From: Candidatus Poribacteria bacterium
GTDB taxonomy: Bacteria > Poribacteria > WGA-4E > PCPOR2b
Length of the DNA stretch: 6,323 bases
Direction of reading: 5' to 3'
Assembly: GCA_027296925.1 (NCBI GenBank)
Contig: JAPUIP010000108.1
Coordinates: forward strand, 1-6,323
Positions 1 to 6,048 of this stretch are shown here, piece by piece; within the stretch, counting starts at the first letter, position 1; every line of letters begins with the position of its first letter. The notes beneath the pieces are model-generated. The model was not told the DNA's origin and made no database searches. It saw nothing but the letters and a program-made list of their open reading frames with translations. Made by a program: the position numbers and the translations under genes.

Positions 1-136
1 AGCTTCTTGGAGAAACTCTTCCGGGGTTTTCAATCGTCCATTTGGATGGTACATGCCGTCTTGACGAATCTTCTCAACATAAGCAACGGACTCATGATAT
101 TCCTGCGGTGTGGAATCGGTAAAATCCTTAATCCGC
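1..136 (-). CDS. Partial hypothetical protein, 3' side off window, 5' side cut at IscB element
   Basis: On the minus strand one frame, starting as ERIKDFTDSTPQEYHE near position 136, stays open to the window edge. It gives about 46 residues of ordinary soluble, charged protein (further pieces: YVEKIRQDGMYHPNG, LKTPEEFLQEA). This frame is +1 to the end of iscB. Going upstream it enters the right-end hairpin of the element and meets a TAA there without any ATG or GTG start. The simplest reading is the downstream part of a gene whose start was removed or displaced when the IscB element inserted, or whose start codon lies on the far side of the element. I do not recognise the family. The plus-strand frame at 7-201 and a second minus frame at 30-239 overlap it and look less protein-like. 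Confidence 0.4.
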
Positions 137-1462
137 TCATAGGATCTTCGCGGCGGAAACCCCCGAATTTATTCGTGGGGAGGAAGCCGCGCCTCCGGTG
201 ATATAGCTGTAGCCGTCCATTTGCTGAAGCGACCGACAATACTTGTGATTGATGCCTTGTATCGTGCGGTTAGCGGTCTTAATGTTAAAGCTGCCAGATG
301 CTCTGACCGCAACCCGTCCTATGTAGGTCCCGATTTTCTTCCCTTTGGTGACAACAGCCTTAACGATGTCTCCAGTCTGAAACCCCTTGACTCTCTTGAC
401 ACTTTTGGGCTTTGTACGAGGGAATCCGAAGCGGTCAACTCGGCACATTTGTCGTGAACCATGGCCCGTTGCAATAATTTTCAGCGGGTTGATCCCTTCA
501 ACCTTCAGACTTTCGGGCGTTGATTTGCCAACACAAGCTGCATCAAGCCAATGCGTTTTAGGTAGATTCTGCTGTCTCCGGTTGAATTTCGTTCGTCCCC
601 CGGTGCCAACCTCAACAGACAACCCCGTTGATTGAAGTTGCTCGTAAAGTTTCCAACGTGTCGCATTCACCGCCACTGTGTCCTTCAAAGGTCGCTTAGC
701 TTGGGCTTGTACCTGCGGATAGCCAAATTCTTCCGCCGTCTGAACCCCTTTCTTCAAATTGCAATCTCTACAAGCAATTGTCAAGTTTGATACACAGTCG
801 CTACCCTCTCTGGACTTGGGGATAATATGCTCAATCTCAAGGGGGACGTCCGTCGTCCCGCAATATGCACAGGTTCGGCTGAATTTCTCAAGGAGGTATT
901 CTCTCACTTCGTAACCGAATAATTCGCCCTGCTGGTATTCAGTTCCTGAGATCTCGGGGTTTTGCATCGCTTGCGTGTCAAATCTGACCAGTTCCATGCT
1001 GATTGCCTGAATTGGACATACGTTTCGCAATCGTCTGACCCAAGTGGTAATATTGTAAACACGGCTCATCAGTGATGGTGGCAGCCACCCCTCTGGACGC
1101 TTTCGATTGTCAAACCGGGGCTGACGGTAACGGGTCTTTCGATTTCGACGACCTCGACGAATGGCGCGACGAGACTCCAAATCGGACTTGATTTGTTGAC
1201 CGCGATGTTGAAGTTCAGCTGCAAACTCGATTTCTCCCGTATCGTCGTTGACAATAGCAATGCCTGTTGTCTTGCTGCCGGGGTCAATCTTCAATCGAAG
1301 CGGCTTTTTATCAACGTCGCTGACTTCTCGTTTGAGAATAATGGTAAACGGGTAGCGGCGATACACTGCCGCCTTGCCTTCGGTTAATAGCCGTCTTGCG
1401 TTCCCTGGATGCGTTGGTGCAAGCGGCTTTTTGTTCGTATCTAAAACAAAAACTTTGCTCAA
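137..1462 (-). CDS. iscB: IscB RNA-guided HNH/RuvC endonuclease (RRXRR protein)
   Basis: This is a 441-aa protein of normal IscB length. IscB is the transposon-encoded, omega-RNA-guided DNA nuclease related to the ancestor of Cas9. Domains in order: PLMP-type N-terminal domain (VFVLDTNKKPLAPTHPG, residues 4-20); RuvC-I KIDPGSK with D60; arginine-rich bridge helix 98-120 (SRRAIRRGRRNRKTR); RuvC-II ISMELV with E157; HNH 198-239 with C198-x2-C201, EHI with H212, N226 and C231-x2-C234-N235; RuvC-III THWLDAAC with H304 and D307; C-terminal target-interaction domain to 441. Every catalytic position expected for both nuclease sites is present, so it is probably active. Presence of HNH separates it from IsrB. 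The start is TTG, chosen because AGGAGG lies 6 nt upstream (1469-1474) and the PLMP domain begins at once. The last residues (after GGAASSP) are encoded by the element's right-end hairpin. Confidence 0.95.
   Translation of the reverse strand: MSKVFVLDTNKKPLAPTHPGNARRLLTEGKAAVYRRYPFTIILKREVSDVDKKPLRLKIDPGSKTTGIAIVNDDTGEIEFAAELQHRGQQIKSDLESRRAIRRGRRNRKTRYRQPRFDNRKRPEGWLPPSLMSRVYNITTWVRRLRNVCPIQAISMELVRFDTQAMQNPEISGTEYQQGELFGYEVREYLLEKFSRTCAYCGTTDVPLEIEHIIPKSREGSDCVSNLTIACRDCNLKKGVQTAEEFGYPQVQAQAKRPLKDTVAVNATRWKLYEQLQSTGLSVEVGTGGRTKFNRRQQNLPKTHWLDAACVGKSTPESLKVEGINPLKIIATGHGSRQMCRVDRFGFPRTKPKSVKRVKGFQTGDIVKAVVTKGKKIGTYIGRVAVRASGSFNIKTANRTIQGINHKYCRSLQQMDGYSYITGGAASSPRINSGVSAAKIL
149..191 (-). 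repeat. Right-end (RE) hairpin of the IscB element
   Basis: The core 160-180 has CCCCC (160-164) and GAAT pairing with ATTC, G and GGGG, with an unpaired T at 176. It matches the left-end core at 19 of 21 positions, and the two differences (166 and 173) form a compensatory A-T for C-G change. An outer CGCGG/CCGCG stem (149-153/187-191) closes it. It lies inside the 3' end of iscB. Confidence 0.7.
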
Positions 1463-1474
1463 AATGAGCCTCCT
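1457..1474 (-). promoter_or_regulatory. iscB ribosome binding site with start-codon hairpin
   Basis: On the minus strand AGGAGG (1474-1469) is followed by a perfect 5-bp hairpin GCTCA-TTT-TGAGC (1469-1457). The stem begins with the last G of the Shine-Dalgarno site, and the TTG start (1462-1460) sits at the loop/stem edge. A strong Shine-Dalgarno with a weak start inside a hairpin suggests low or regulated translation at the omega-RNA/iscB border. Confidence 0.5.
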
Positions 1475-1712
1475 ATTTCTAGGGTAACAGTCACCTCGCC
1501 AATGTTATGAGGAGGTTTAACGTTAGCAACACGAGCTTCGACCCCGTATGCTTGTTTAATTGCTAACCGTAGAGCGTCGAACTGGTGAAGCATTCGACGG
1601 TACCTAATTTCTCCTCTAACGTAGCACTGAAAGTGCTGAGGCTGGTCAACTTCGGGCTTTTAACAAGCCCCCGCATTTATGCGTGGGGTAGTTGACAAGC
1701 GTATTTTCCTTC
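1463..1712 (-). ncRNA. Omega-RNA (IscB guide RNA) scaffold plus adjacent guide flank
   Basis: IscB loci carry their guide RNA immediately 5' of iscB, with the guide taken from the DNA flanking the element's left end. Here about 240 non-coding bases upstream of iscB are full of stems. Listed on plus coordinates: outer stem GTCAAC 1645-1650 with GTTGAC 1691-1696, enclosing GGGCTT/AAGCCC (1654-1659/1665-1670) and a GC-rich hairpin at 1668-1688; AGCACT/AGTGCT (1623-1628/1632-1637); CGTCGAA/TTCGACG (1575-1581/1593-1599); GTTAGCAA/TTGCTAAC (1522-1529/1560-1567) enclosing ACGAGC/GCTTGT (1531-1536/1550-1555). The guide should be the 15-20 bases just outside the scaffold, around 1693-1712. The 3' end probably lies near or within the iscB start. 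Boundaries and guide length are inferred; the stems are seen directly. Confidence 0.75.
1645..1696 (-). repeat. Left-end (LE) branched hairpin of the IscB element
   Basis: The outer pair GTCAAC/GTTGAC closes a three-way-junction-like structure. Inside it are a 6-bp GGGCTT/AAGCCC hairpin and a GC-rich hairpin at 1668-1688 with a single unpaired T at 1684. The two inner stems compete for C1668-C1670. The same bases would serve as DNA hairpin for TnpA and as the 5' part of the omega-RNA. Confidence 0.7.
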
Positions 1713-1878
1713 CGAATAGAACGCGGCTTGGGCGCATCCGTGCAGACTTCTTTTTAATAAAAATCGGCGACAATCCATTTCGTCTGCGTCATCGGCGTTC
1801 TATCAAAAAATGCTAAGCGATTTAAAGTTTCTTAATCCGTTAGGATTGTTGGGGCTATCCAGTCTCATCGGGGTCTCA

Positions 1879-1907
1879 GATATGATAACATATCGCGAAA
1901 TGATATG
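1879..1907. promoter_or_regulatory. Inverted repeat GATATG-ATAA-CATATC with third half-site
   Basis: A perfect 6-bp inverted repeat with 4-base spacer lies at 1879-1894, and a further GATATG lies at 1902-1907. It sits upstream of the candidate promoter for the gene starting at 2031 and could be an operator for it. No regulator is encoded nearby, so the role is a guess. Confidence 0.25.
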
Positions 1908-1937
1908 AAACGCGTTTTGCCCATACCAGTTTTCGGG

Positions 1938-1966
1938 TTGAATCCTGACAGGCTGTATGGTATTCT
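1938..1966 (+). promoter_or_regulatory. Candidate sigma-70-type promoter for the kinase-like gene
   Basis: TTGAAT (1938-1943) and TATTCT (1961-1966) are 17 bp apart, each matching 4 of 6 consensus bases. It lies about 65 bases before the start at 2031. A moderate match only, of a kind that also occurs by chance. Confidence 0.3.
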
Positions 1967-2030
1967 CTAATGCTTGGGTGGCGTGGGTTATCGATTTTGT
2001 CAGATTTGCACGAAAATTGAGGAGGGTAAA

Positions 2031-2651
2031 ATGCGCGTTATTGCGGTGGGTTGTGAATATACAGGTGTCACCACATTGCTGGAAGATCTCATGGCGTGGG
2101 GGCATGAACGTGGAATCAATCATCATCTCGACGATCACTTTTCAATTCCGGATCGCCAGTTTTTAGCGCCTGAGGAGAAGGAGGTGATGGTCCATCTCCC
2201 CCCGACACTGAAGGAGCGATTTCAGCGATTCCAGATCGCCTATCATGTCCTGCTCATACAGCGTTATGAACATATTTTACTCGGTGGATTTCACATTGAG
2301 GAGGCGGTCTACGGACCACTTTATTACTATCCCGGCAGGGCGGCGTATTGGCTACGTGAGTTTGAGGCGGAGATGCCAGATGACGCGATTCTCGCCCATT
2401 TGACGGCAACGCCTGAGGTCATCGAAGCGCGAATGAAAGCAGACCCGCATGAATATCAGATTATCCAAACGGCGGATATTCCAAGGGTGCTTGATGACTT
2501 CCAGCGGGAAGTTGGGGCGTCCACGATCAAACACAAGATCCAGATCGACACCTCAGATTTGGCATGGAACGCGCTTCTGCAAACCTTCTTGGATCAATCC
2601 ATTCCTCACTTGAATACGCGGGATGTGCTCACTCGAATGTTGGAGAAGTAG
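2031..2651 (+). CDS. Nucleoside/nucleotide kinase-like P-loop protein with altered Walker A
   Basis: A 206-aa soluble protein resembling deoxynucleoside and thymidylate kinases. An N-terminal beta strand MRVIAVG runs into the P-loop GCEYTGVTT (residues 7-15). It then has LDDHF (33-37), a central FHIEEAVYGPLYYYPG segment (87-102) where these kinases place substrate-binding residues, HLTATPEVIEARM (123-135) like the pre-LID strand and helix, and a late IDTSD strand (172-176). The Walker A lysine is valine (V13), so ATP binding or catalysis may differ from the norm. The start at 2031 is chosen over an in-frame ATG at 1974 because GAGGAGGG (2019-2026) sits just before it and the P-loop strand begins at residue 2. 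It converges on the next gene with a 20-bp gap. The fold class is likely; the substrate is unknown. Confidence 0.8.
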   Translation: MRVIAVGCEYTGVTTLLEDLMAWGHERGINHHLDDHFSIPDRQFLAPEEKEVMVHLPPTLKERFQRFQIAYHVLLIQRYEHILLGGFHIEEAVYGPLYYYPGRAAYWLREFEAEMPDDAILAHLTATPEVIEARMKADPHEYQIIQTADIPRVLDDFQREVGASTIKHKIQIDTSDLAWNALLQTFLDQSIPHLNTRDVLTRMLEK

Positions 2652-2671
2652 GGGAGAAATTCCAGGCGAGT

Positions 2672-3250
2672 CTAAAACTGACCATTTTGGATAATCAGTT
2701 GCATCACCACACCTGAAATCAACGGCATTGTCAAGTTATCGTCGAGCTTCATTGGGATAAGTTCGATGAGCGTGGCGACGGCCGCCCCGGTGATGGCGAC
2801 GACGGGATGGAATTTCATGAGCAGTGCAATCAGTGCGCACACGATGAAACAGGCGAGGCTGCCCTCCAAGCTCTTGTCGGAAAAGGGCTTAATCCGTCCC
2901 CACCGCTTACCGATTAACGCGGCGAACAGATCCCCCAAGGTGAGGAAACAGAGACAGACGATTGCCAGCGTTTGATCGAAGATAAGGATGCAGAGGAAGG
3001 ATGCGATGAAGTAGTATGTGGTACCGGTGAATCCGCCTTTCCGCTCACGGGCACGCAATACTAGAGAGAAGGTCTGGACAAACCAGTTCAAGAACGGTGG
3101 GAACAGCACCTTCAGTAGCTCGATCAATAAAGCAATACCTGCGAGAATGCCAACAATGAGAAGGGCGGTCGAGTGAGGTATGAAAGCGTAGGTGATTGGA
3201 ACCGCGAGACCTAACAGATGAATGCTTTTACGCCGAAGTTCTTGAGCCAT
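2672..3250 (-). CDS. SEC59/DGK1/VTE5-type CTP-dependent lipid (polyprenol/diacylglycerol) kinase-like membrane protein
   Basis: A 192-aa polytopic membrane protein. Family features: an N-terminal RRKSIH (6-11) before the first hydrophobic segment, KGGFTGTTYYF (71-81), GDLFAALIGKRWGR (106-119), KSLEGS (126-131) and LDDNLTMPL (169-177) near the C-terminus. Hydrophobic stretches near 12-25, 28-50, 78-103, 132-145, 149-165 and 174-187 suggest about six membrane spans. Known relatives use CTP to phosphorylate dolichol, phytol or diacylglycerol, and bacterial members are often labelled phosphatidate cytidylyltransferase. A role in lipid or isoprenoid phosphate recycling is inferred; the exact substrate cannot be read from sequence. 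ATG start with GAGG (3258-3261) 7 nt upstream. It lies downstream of the Ig-repeat gene on the same strand, but the 173-bp gap with an inverted repeat argues for its own control. Confidence 0.8.
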   Translation of the reverse strand: MAQELRRKSIHLLGLAVPITYAFIPHSTALLIVGILAGIALLIELLKVLFPPFLNWFVQTFSLVLRARERKGGFTGTTYYFIASFLCILIFDQTLAIVCLCFLTLGDLFAALIGKRWGRIKPFSDKSLEGSLACFIVCALIALLMKFHPVVAITGAAVATLIELIPMKLDDNLTMPLISGVVMQLIIQNGQF

Positions 3251-3276
3251 GATCCGACCTCGTTTAGTGTAGGATT

Positions 3277-3308
3277 ACATTGGTGAAGAGCAAGAAATAT
3301 ACCAATGT
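3277..3308. promoter_or_regulatory. 8-bp inverted repeat upstream of the lipid kinase gene
   Basis: ACATTGGT (3277-3284) and ACCAATGT (3301-3308) are perfect inverted repeats 16 bases apart, 27 bases before the ATG of the minus-strand gene. It may be an operator for a dimeric regulator or a leader hairpin. I see no strong -35/-10 pair near it. Confidence 0.35.
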
Positions 3309-3381
3309 TGCCCAAGTCGCGGAAGGCGCGCAACTACAGGTCGAATCGGAGGCGCCGATCTGGAAATGTGTCATCTATTGT

Positions 3382-3411
3382 GCAAATTTTACGCGGCTAT
3401 GCAAAACTTGC
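3382..3411. terminator. Weak stem-loop downstream of the Ig-repeat gene
   Basis: GCAAATTTT (3382-3390) pairs with AAAACTTGC (3403-3411) with one mismatch and a 12-base loop, 13 bases beyond the stop codon at 3424-3426. There is no clear T run after it on the minus strand, so it is at best a poor terminator. Confidence 0.25.
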
Positions 3412-3423
3412 GTCATGGCCTGC

Positions 3424-6048
3424 CTACTTAAAGACAATCAGCAGTTTTTTTGCCGCAACCTTTTGTCCTCCCGCTTCAGCAATAATCACCAGAACATATC
3501 GTCCATTCCGCACCGTTTCGCCACTTTCCGTTCGCCCCTCCCACTGCTCGGCGTTGCGCCCGATGCGTCGTGGCGCGCGATCGAGTAAAGTCACAATGTG
3601 CTGATCGCGGAAGTCAAAGAGCTCAATTGTCACATCTGCTTCATCGGAGTCGGGGGCGTTGAGGAGGTATTCGATGGTGAGTCGATTGGTTTCAGGCGCG
3701 TAGAAAACCGGCGGATTCAACTGAAGCCCGTCAATGCGTAATTCCTCCGAACGAGGAATGACCTGATCCGACGACATAAGGGTATACGAAGCAAAATGGT
3801 TGACGCTCGCTGTAACCGTTTTGGTGGCGGAGTCAACATGGCTACTGATGGCGATCCACTTCTCCTGAAAATCGTCCCAAAAGTACAGGCTGAGTTGGGT
3901 TGGATCAAATTCATTGACGACTGGCCGGGCGTAAGAAAAAGTCAATTGGGCGGGAGGTTTCAAAATCTCTCCCCGCGGACGAATCTCAATGACACGGGTA
4001 ACCCGTTGCGCCGTCAACGCTGCCCCGGGCGACTCGATAATCGCGATTTCAACGTTACGGTTCGTGGCGAATGCCCGCGGTGGAATGGAAAGCACGATAC
4101 CCGCCGGGCTGTCGACCCGTCCACCCGACTCTCCAATAGTCGCGACAATTGGGCGAATCGTAATCTTCTCTGTTGCATCTATCCCGCCGGCATTGGCAAG
4201 CAAGCTGCCCTCTCCGACAAAAATCGCCTCCAGTAGGGGCAGAACTTGCCTCTGCCTGACTTGCTTCTGCAGTTCCGTTCCCCTCTCCTCGTTGCTGACA
4301 ATCCGCCCCAGATTCCCCACGAGATGCCATGTTACATCCACATCCACGGCATTCTCGAACGCATCCCGCCCGGTGGCGTTGAGCGAATATATCCCTCCAG
4401 AGTGCAACACGTAAGGGCGTTGCAATAGGCTACCATCGTCCATAACCTGAATTTCCAACGAGGCCAGTTTACCTGCAGTGACCTGTACGGCGGCCTGCGT
4501 TCTCAAGGTTTTGCCGGTCACGGCATCCGTCCACCGTGCTTCGATGTGTCCATTTCCCACGCGCATAGGTTTCCACAAACGTCGATTCAGATTGCTCGGA
4601 CTCGGATCAAGCCGCTCAGAATCTCCAAATCCAATCACCTGCCATGTTGCTTGCAGTTCATCGACACGATTGCCGTGTGCATCAACGCCACTCAGACGGA
4701 ATTCAACAACCTCTCCCGCCGTGATGGATACCGTTTCAGGGGTGATGCTGAGGGCGGCCATCTCTCCCGGAACGATCTGAATTTCCGCCGAAGCTGTGAC
4801 GTTGCCCGCACGAACCGTCAGATGAGTTGTGCCAACCTGTTTCGCCGTATAGATGCCTTCCTCCGGCGTTGTGTCCGTGAGGTCGCCAAGCGGATCGCTC
4901 AAGCTCCAGGCTGGCGGTTCTGGCAGGTCTGTTGGGTCAATCGGATTCCCGAACGCATCCATTCCCGTCAGCCGAAACTGCTGAGTCGCGCCAGCCCTGA
5001 CCGTCGCTGCATCCGGTTCGAGTTGCAGCGTGGCGAGGCTCGCGGGAAAGAGCGCAATCGGAACGAGCGGAGAAACAATTGCCGGTGTCTCTGCTTGTAG
5101 ATTGACGATGCGGTTCGATTCACTCGGCAGGCGCATCGGTGCGCGATAACGCCAGCTTTCTCCTGCGCCCACAACGGTTCCAACATCTGGCGTAAGACGC
5201 AACACAATCGGCGTGTCAAGCGATGGAAGCAGGTTACCATTGTCATCCCGTCCGATAACACGTATTTCGATTGAATCATTGGCGACAATTCGGGTGGACT
5301 GCGGGAACAGATCCAGCATCGCCAATGCGCCTATCTCGGAGACGACCGTGACGCTGGCGCTCCCGTAGATCTCCTGTGACGCCACCACGACAGTGCCCGT
5401 AATTGCTGCGTCTGCGGTAGCCACTGCCGGCGTGAAAACGCCGTCGAGGGTCACTGTTCCGATTCCCCCGGTCACCGACCAACGAAGTGTCGCATAATCG
5501 GACGCCGACAGGGGATTTCCGTAAAGGTCGAATCCGTCCACCGAAAACGTCTGTGGTTCGGCTGTTGACAAGGTCGAGAAGATTTGTGGTTCAACGCGCA
5601 GCATCGCTAGATCGCCGGGGAGAACACGTATTGCGAACTGTGCAGACATGCTGTCAAGCGTCGCAGTCACAGCGCCGTTTCCTGTATGACGGGCGATGAG
5701 CACGCCGTCAGCGGAGATCTGGCCAAGGACGTTGGCCTCCATCGCCCACGTTGGACGGACGCGCGCTTCTTCGTGAAGCGCGATGAATGAAGCGGCCGTT
5801 CCTGCCTGGAGCAGGAGTGGATCGCCTGTTGTGCCCCTGCCGCGAACCGGCTGTGTTGCGGATGCCAGTTGAATTCGGAGGTCTCCCGCCGATGTCGGTG
5901 GCACAACCGTGAATTCCCCGACAGCGAGAATCTCCCCCTGATTTACCCGGACCTCCCCAGTGCCAACCGATGTCGCGATTAGAGTCGCTTCGGTTGCATC
6001 CGCGGAGTTGGGGTTAACCGTGCCAATCGCCGGGCTGACCGCCCACTT
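3424..6048 (-). CDS. Large surface/secreted protein: tandem Ig-like domains, ZU5-like domain, C-terminal FlgD-like domain; 5' truncated
   Basis: The open frame gives 826 aa from a GTG at 5904, but the same frame carries convincing Ig-like sequence 47 codons further upstream (WAVSPAIGTVNPNSADA, then TLIATSVGTGEV), so 5904 is not the true start. Numbering from the GTG, five to six Ig-like (invasin/Big-type) repeats of about 90 aa fill 1-585. Hallmarks are GFDLYGNP (124-131), GRDDNGNL (218-225), GMDAFGNP (314-321), GVDAHGNR (406-413) and the degenerate GRDAFENA (512-519), with linkers such as LPGDLAMLRVEP and VPGEMAALSITPE. A ZU5-like domain follows (about 586-710: GGRVDSPAGIVLSIPPRAF). The last ~105 aa (about 720-826, GRYVLVIIAE then KKLLIVFK) resemble a FlgD-type Ig domain, common at the C-terminus of exported proteins. 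A role in adhesion or surface structure is inferred. The signal peptide would lie in the missing part. Confidence 0.85.
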   Translation of the reverse strand, partial: KWAVSPAIGTVNPNSADATEATLIATSVGTGEVRVNQGEILAVGEFTVVPPTSAGDLRIQLASATQPVRGRGTTGDPLLLQAGTAASFIALHEEARVRPTWAMEANVLGQISADGVLIARHTGNGAVTATLDSMSAQFAIRVLPGDLAMLRVEPQIFSTLSTAEPQTFSVDGFDLYGNPLSASDYATLRWSVTGGIGTVTLDGVFTPAVATADAAITGTVVVASQEIYGSASVTVVSEIGALAMLDLFPQSTRIVANDSIEIRVIGRDDNGNLLPSLDTPIVLRLTPDVGTVVGAGESWRYRAPMRLPSESNRIVNLQAETPAIVSPLVPIALFPASLATLQLEPDAATVRAGATQQFRLTGMDAFGNPIDPTDLPEPPAWSLSDPLGDLTDTTPEEGIYTAKQVGTTHLTVRAGNVTASAEIQIVPGEMAALSITPETVSITAGEVVEFRLSGVDAHGNRVDELQATWQVIGFGDSERLDPSPSNLNRRLWKPMRVGNGHIEARWTDAVTGKTLRTQAAVQVTAGKLASLEIQVMDDGSLLQRPYVLHSGGIYSLNATGRDAFENAVDVDVTWHLVGNLGRIVSNEERGTELQKQVRQRQVLPLLEAIFVGEGSLLANAGGIDATEKITIRPIVATIGESGGRVDSPAGIVLSIPPRAFATNRNVEIAIIESPGAALTAQRVTRVIEIRPRGEILKPPAQLTFSYARPVVNEFDPTQLSLYFWDDFQEKWIAISSHVDSATKTVTASVNHFASYTLMSSDQVIPRSEELRIDGLQLNPPVFYAPETNRLTIEYLLNAPDSDEADVTIELFDFRDQHIVTLLDRAPRRIGRNAEQWEGRTESGETVRNGRYVLVIIAEAGGQKVAAKKLLIVFK

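Larger units (their letters stand above)
130..1700 (-). mobile_element. IS200/IS605-type element carrying iscB, no transposase
   Basis: The unit comprises a left end with a branched hairpin (about 1645-1696), the omega-RNA region, iscB, and a right-end hairpin (149-191). The two end hairpins share a 21-nt core (1668-1688 and 160-180) that differs at only two positions, and those two positions pair with each other, so the stem is kept. Subterminal hairpins at both ends in the same orientation, with no inverted terminal repeats, fit the IS200/IS605 family, which is moved by the Y1 HUH transposase TnpA as single-stranded DNA. No tnpA is present here, so the element would depend on a TnpA elsewhere. 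Exact tips cannot be fixed by eye because these elements leave no target duplication; the limits given are estimates to about 15 bases. Confidence 0.75.
1701..2030. other. Intergenic region between IscB element and kinase-like gene
   Basis: About 330 bases without a convincing gene. It holds the left flank of the element (guide source), an inverted repeat at 1879-1894 and a candidate plus-strand promoter at 1938-1966. Short frames exist on both strands, for example a minus frame reading FFDRTPMTQTKWIVADFY before a TAA and continuing as KEVCTDAPKPRSIRKENTL into the left end. That may be decayed coding DNA, but I cannot assign it. Confidence 0.5.

Noticed and set aside
137..1462. Cas9, IsrB, TnpB or a group II intron protein as alternative identity
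   Set aside because: It is far too short for Cas9 and has no REC lobe; it has the HNH that IsrB and TnpB lack; there is no reverse transcriptase or intron RNA structure. PLMP plus split RuvC plus HNH at 441 aa is IscB.
1463..1712. CRISPR array or tracrRNA near the Cas9-like gene
   Set aside because: There are no regularly spaced direct repeats. The hairpins are single-copy stems suited to an omega-RNA.
1810..1908. Plus-strand 32-codon leucine-rich peptide (MLSDLKFLNPLGLLG, then SSLIGVSDM)
   Set aside because: No ribosome binding site precedes it and a hydrophobic short frame of this size is expected by chance.
1974..2030. Upstream ATG at 1974 as start of the kinase-like gene
   Set aside because: It lacks a ribosome binding site, and the extra 19 residues are not typical ahead of a P-loop strand; ATG 2031 follows GAGGAGGG closely.
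1803..2138. Minus-strand frame of 111 codons
   Set aside because: It overlaps the start of the kinase-like gene, has no good ribosome binding site and shows no family resemblance.
2652..2671. Bidirectional terminator between the convergent genes
   Set aside because: The 20-bp gap has no inverted repeat and no T run.
3796..5100. Long plus-strand open frames (for example 3796-4236, 4546-5100) opposite the Ig-repeat gene
   Set aside because: They are rich in Arg, Ser, Pro and Cys, lack ribosome binding sites and recognisable domains, and lie opposite a well-supported coding frame; they are composition-driven shadows.
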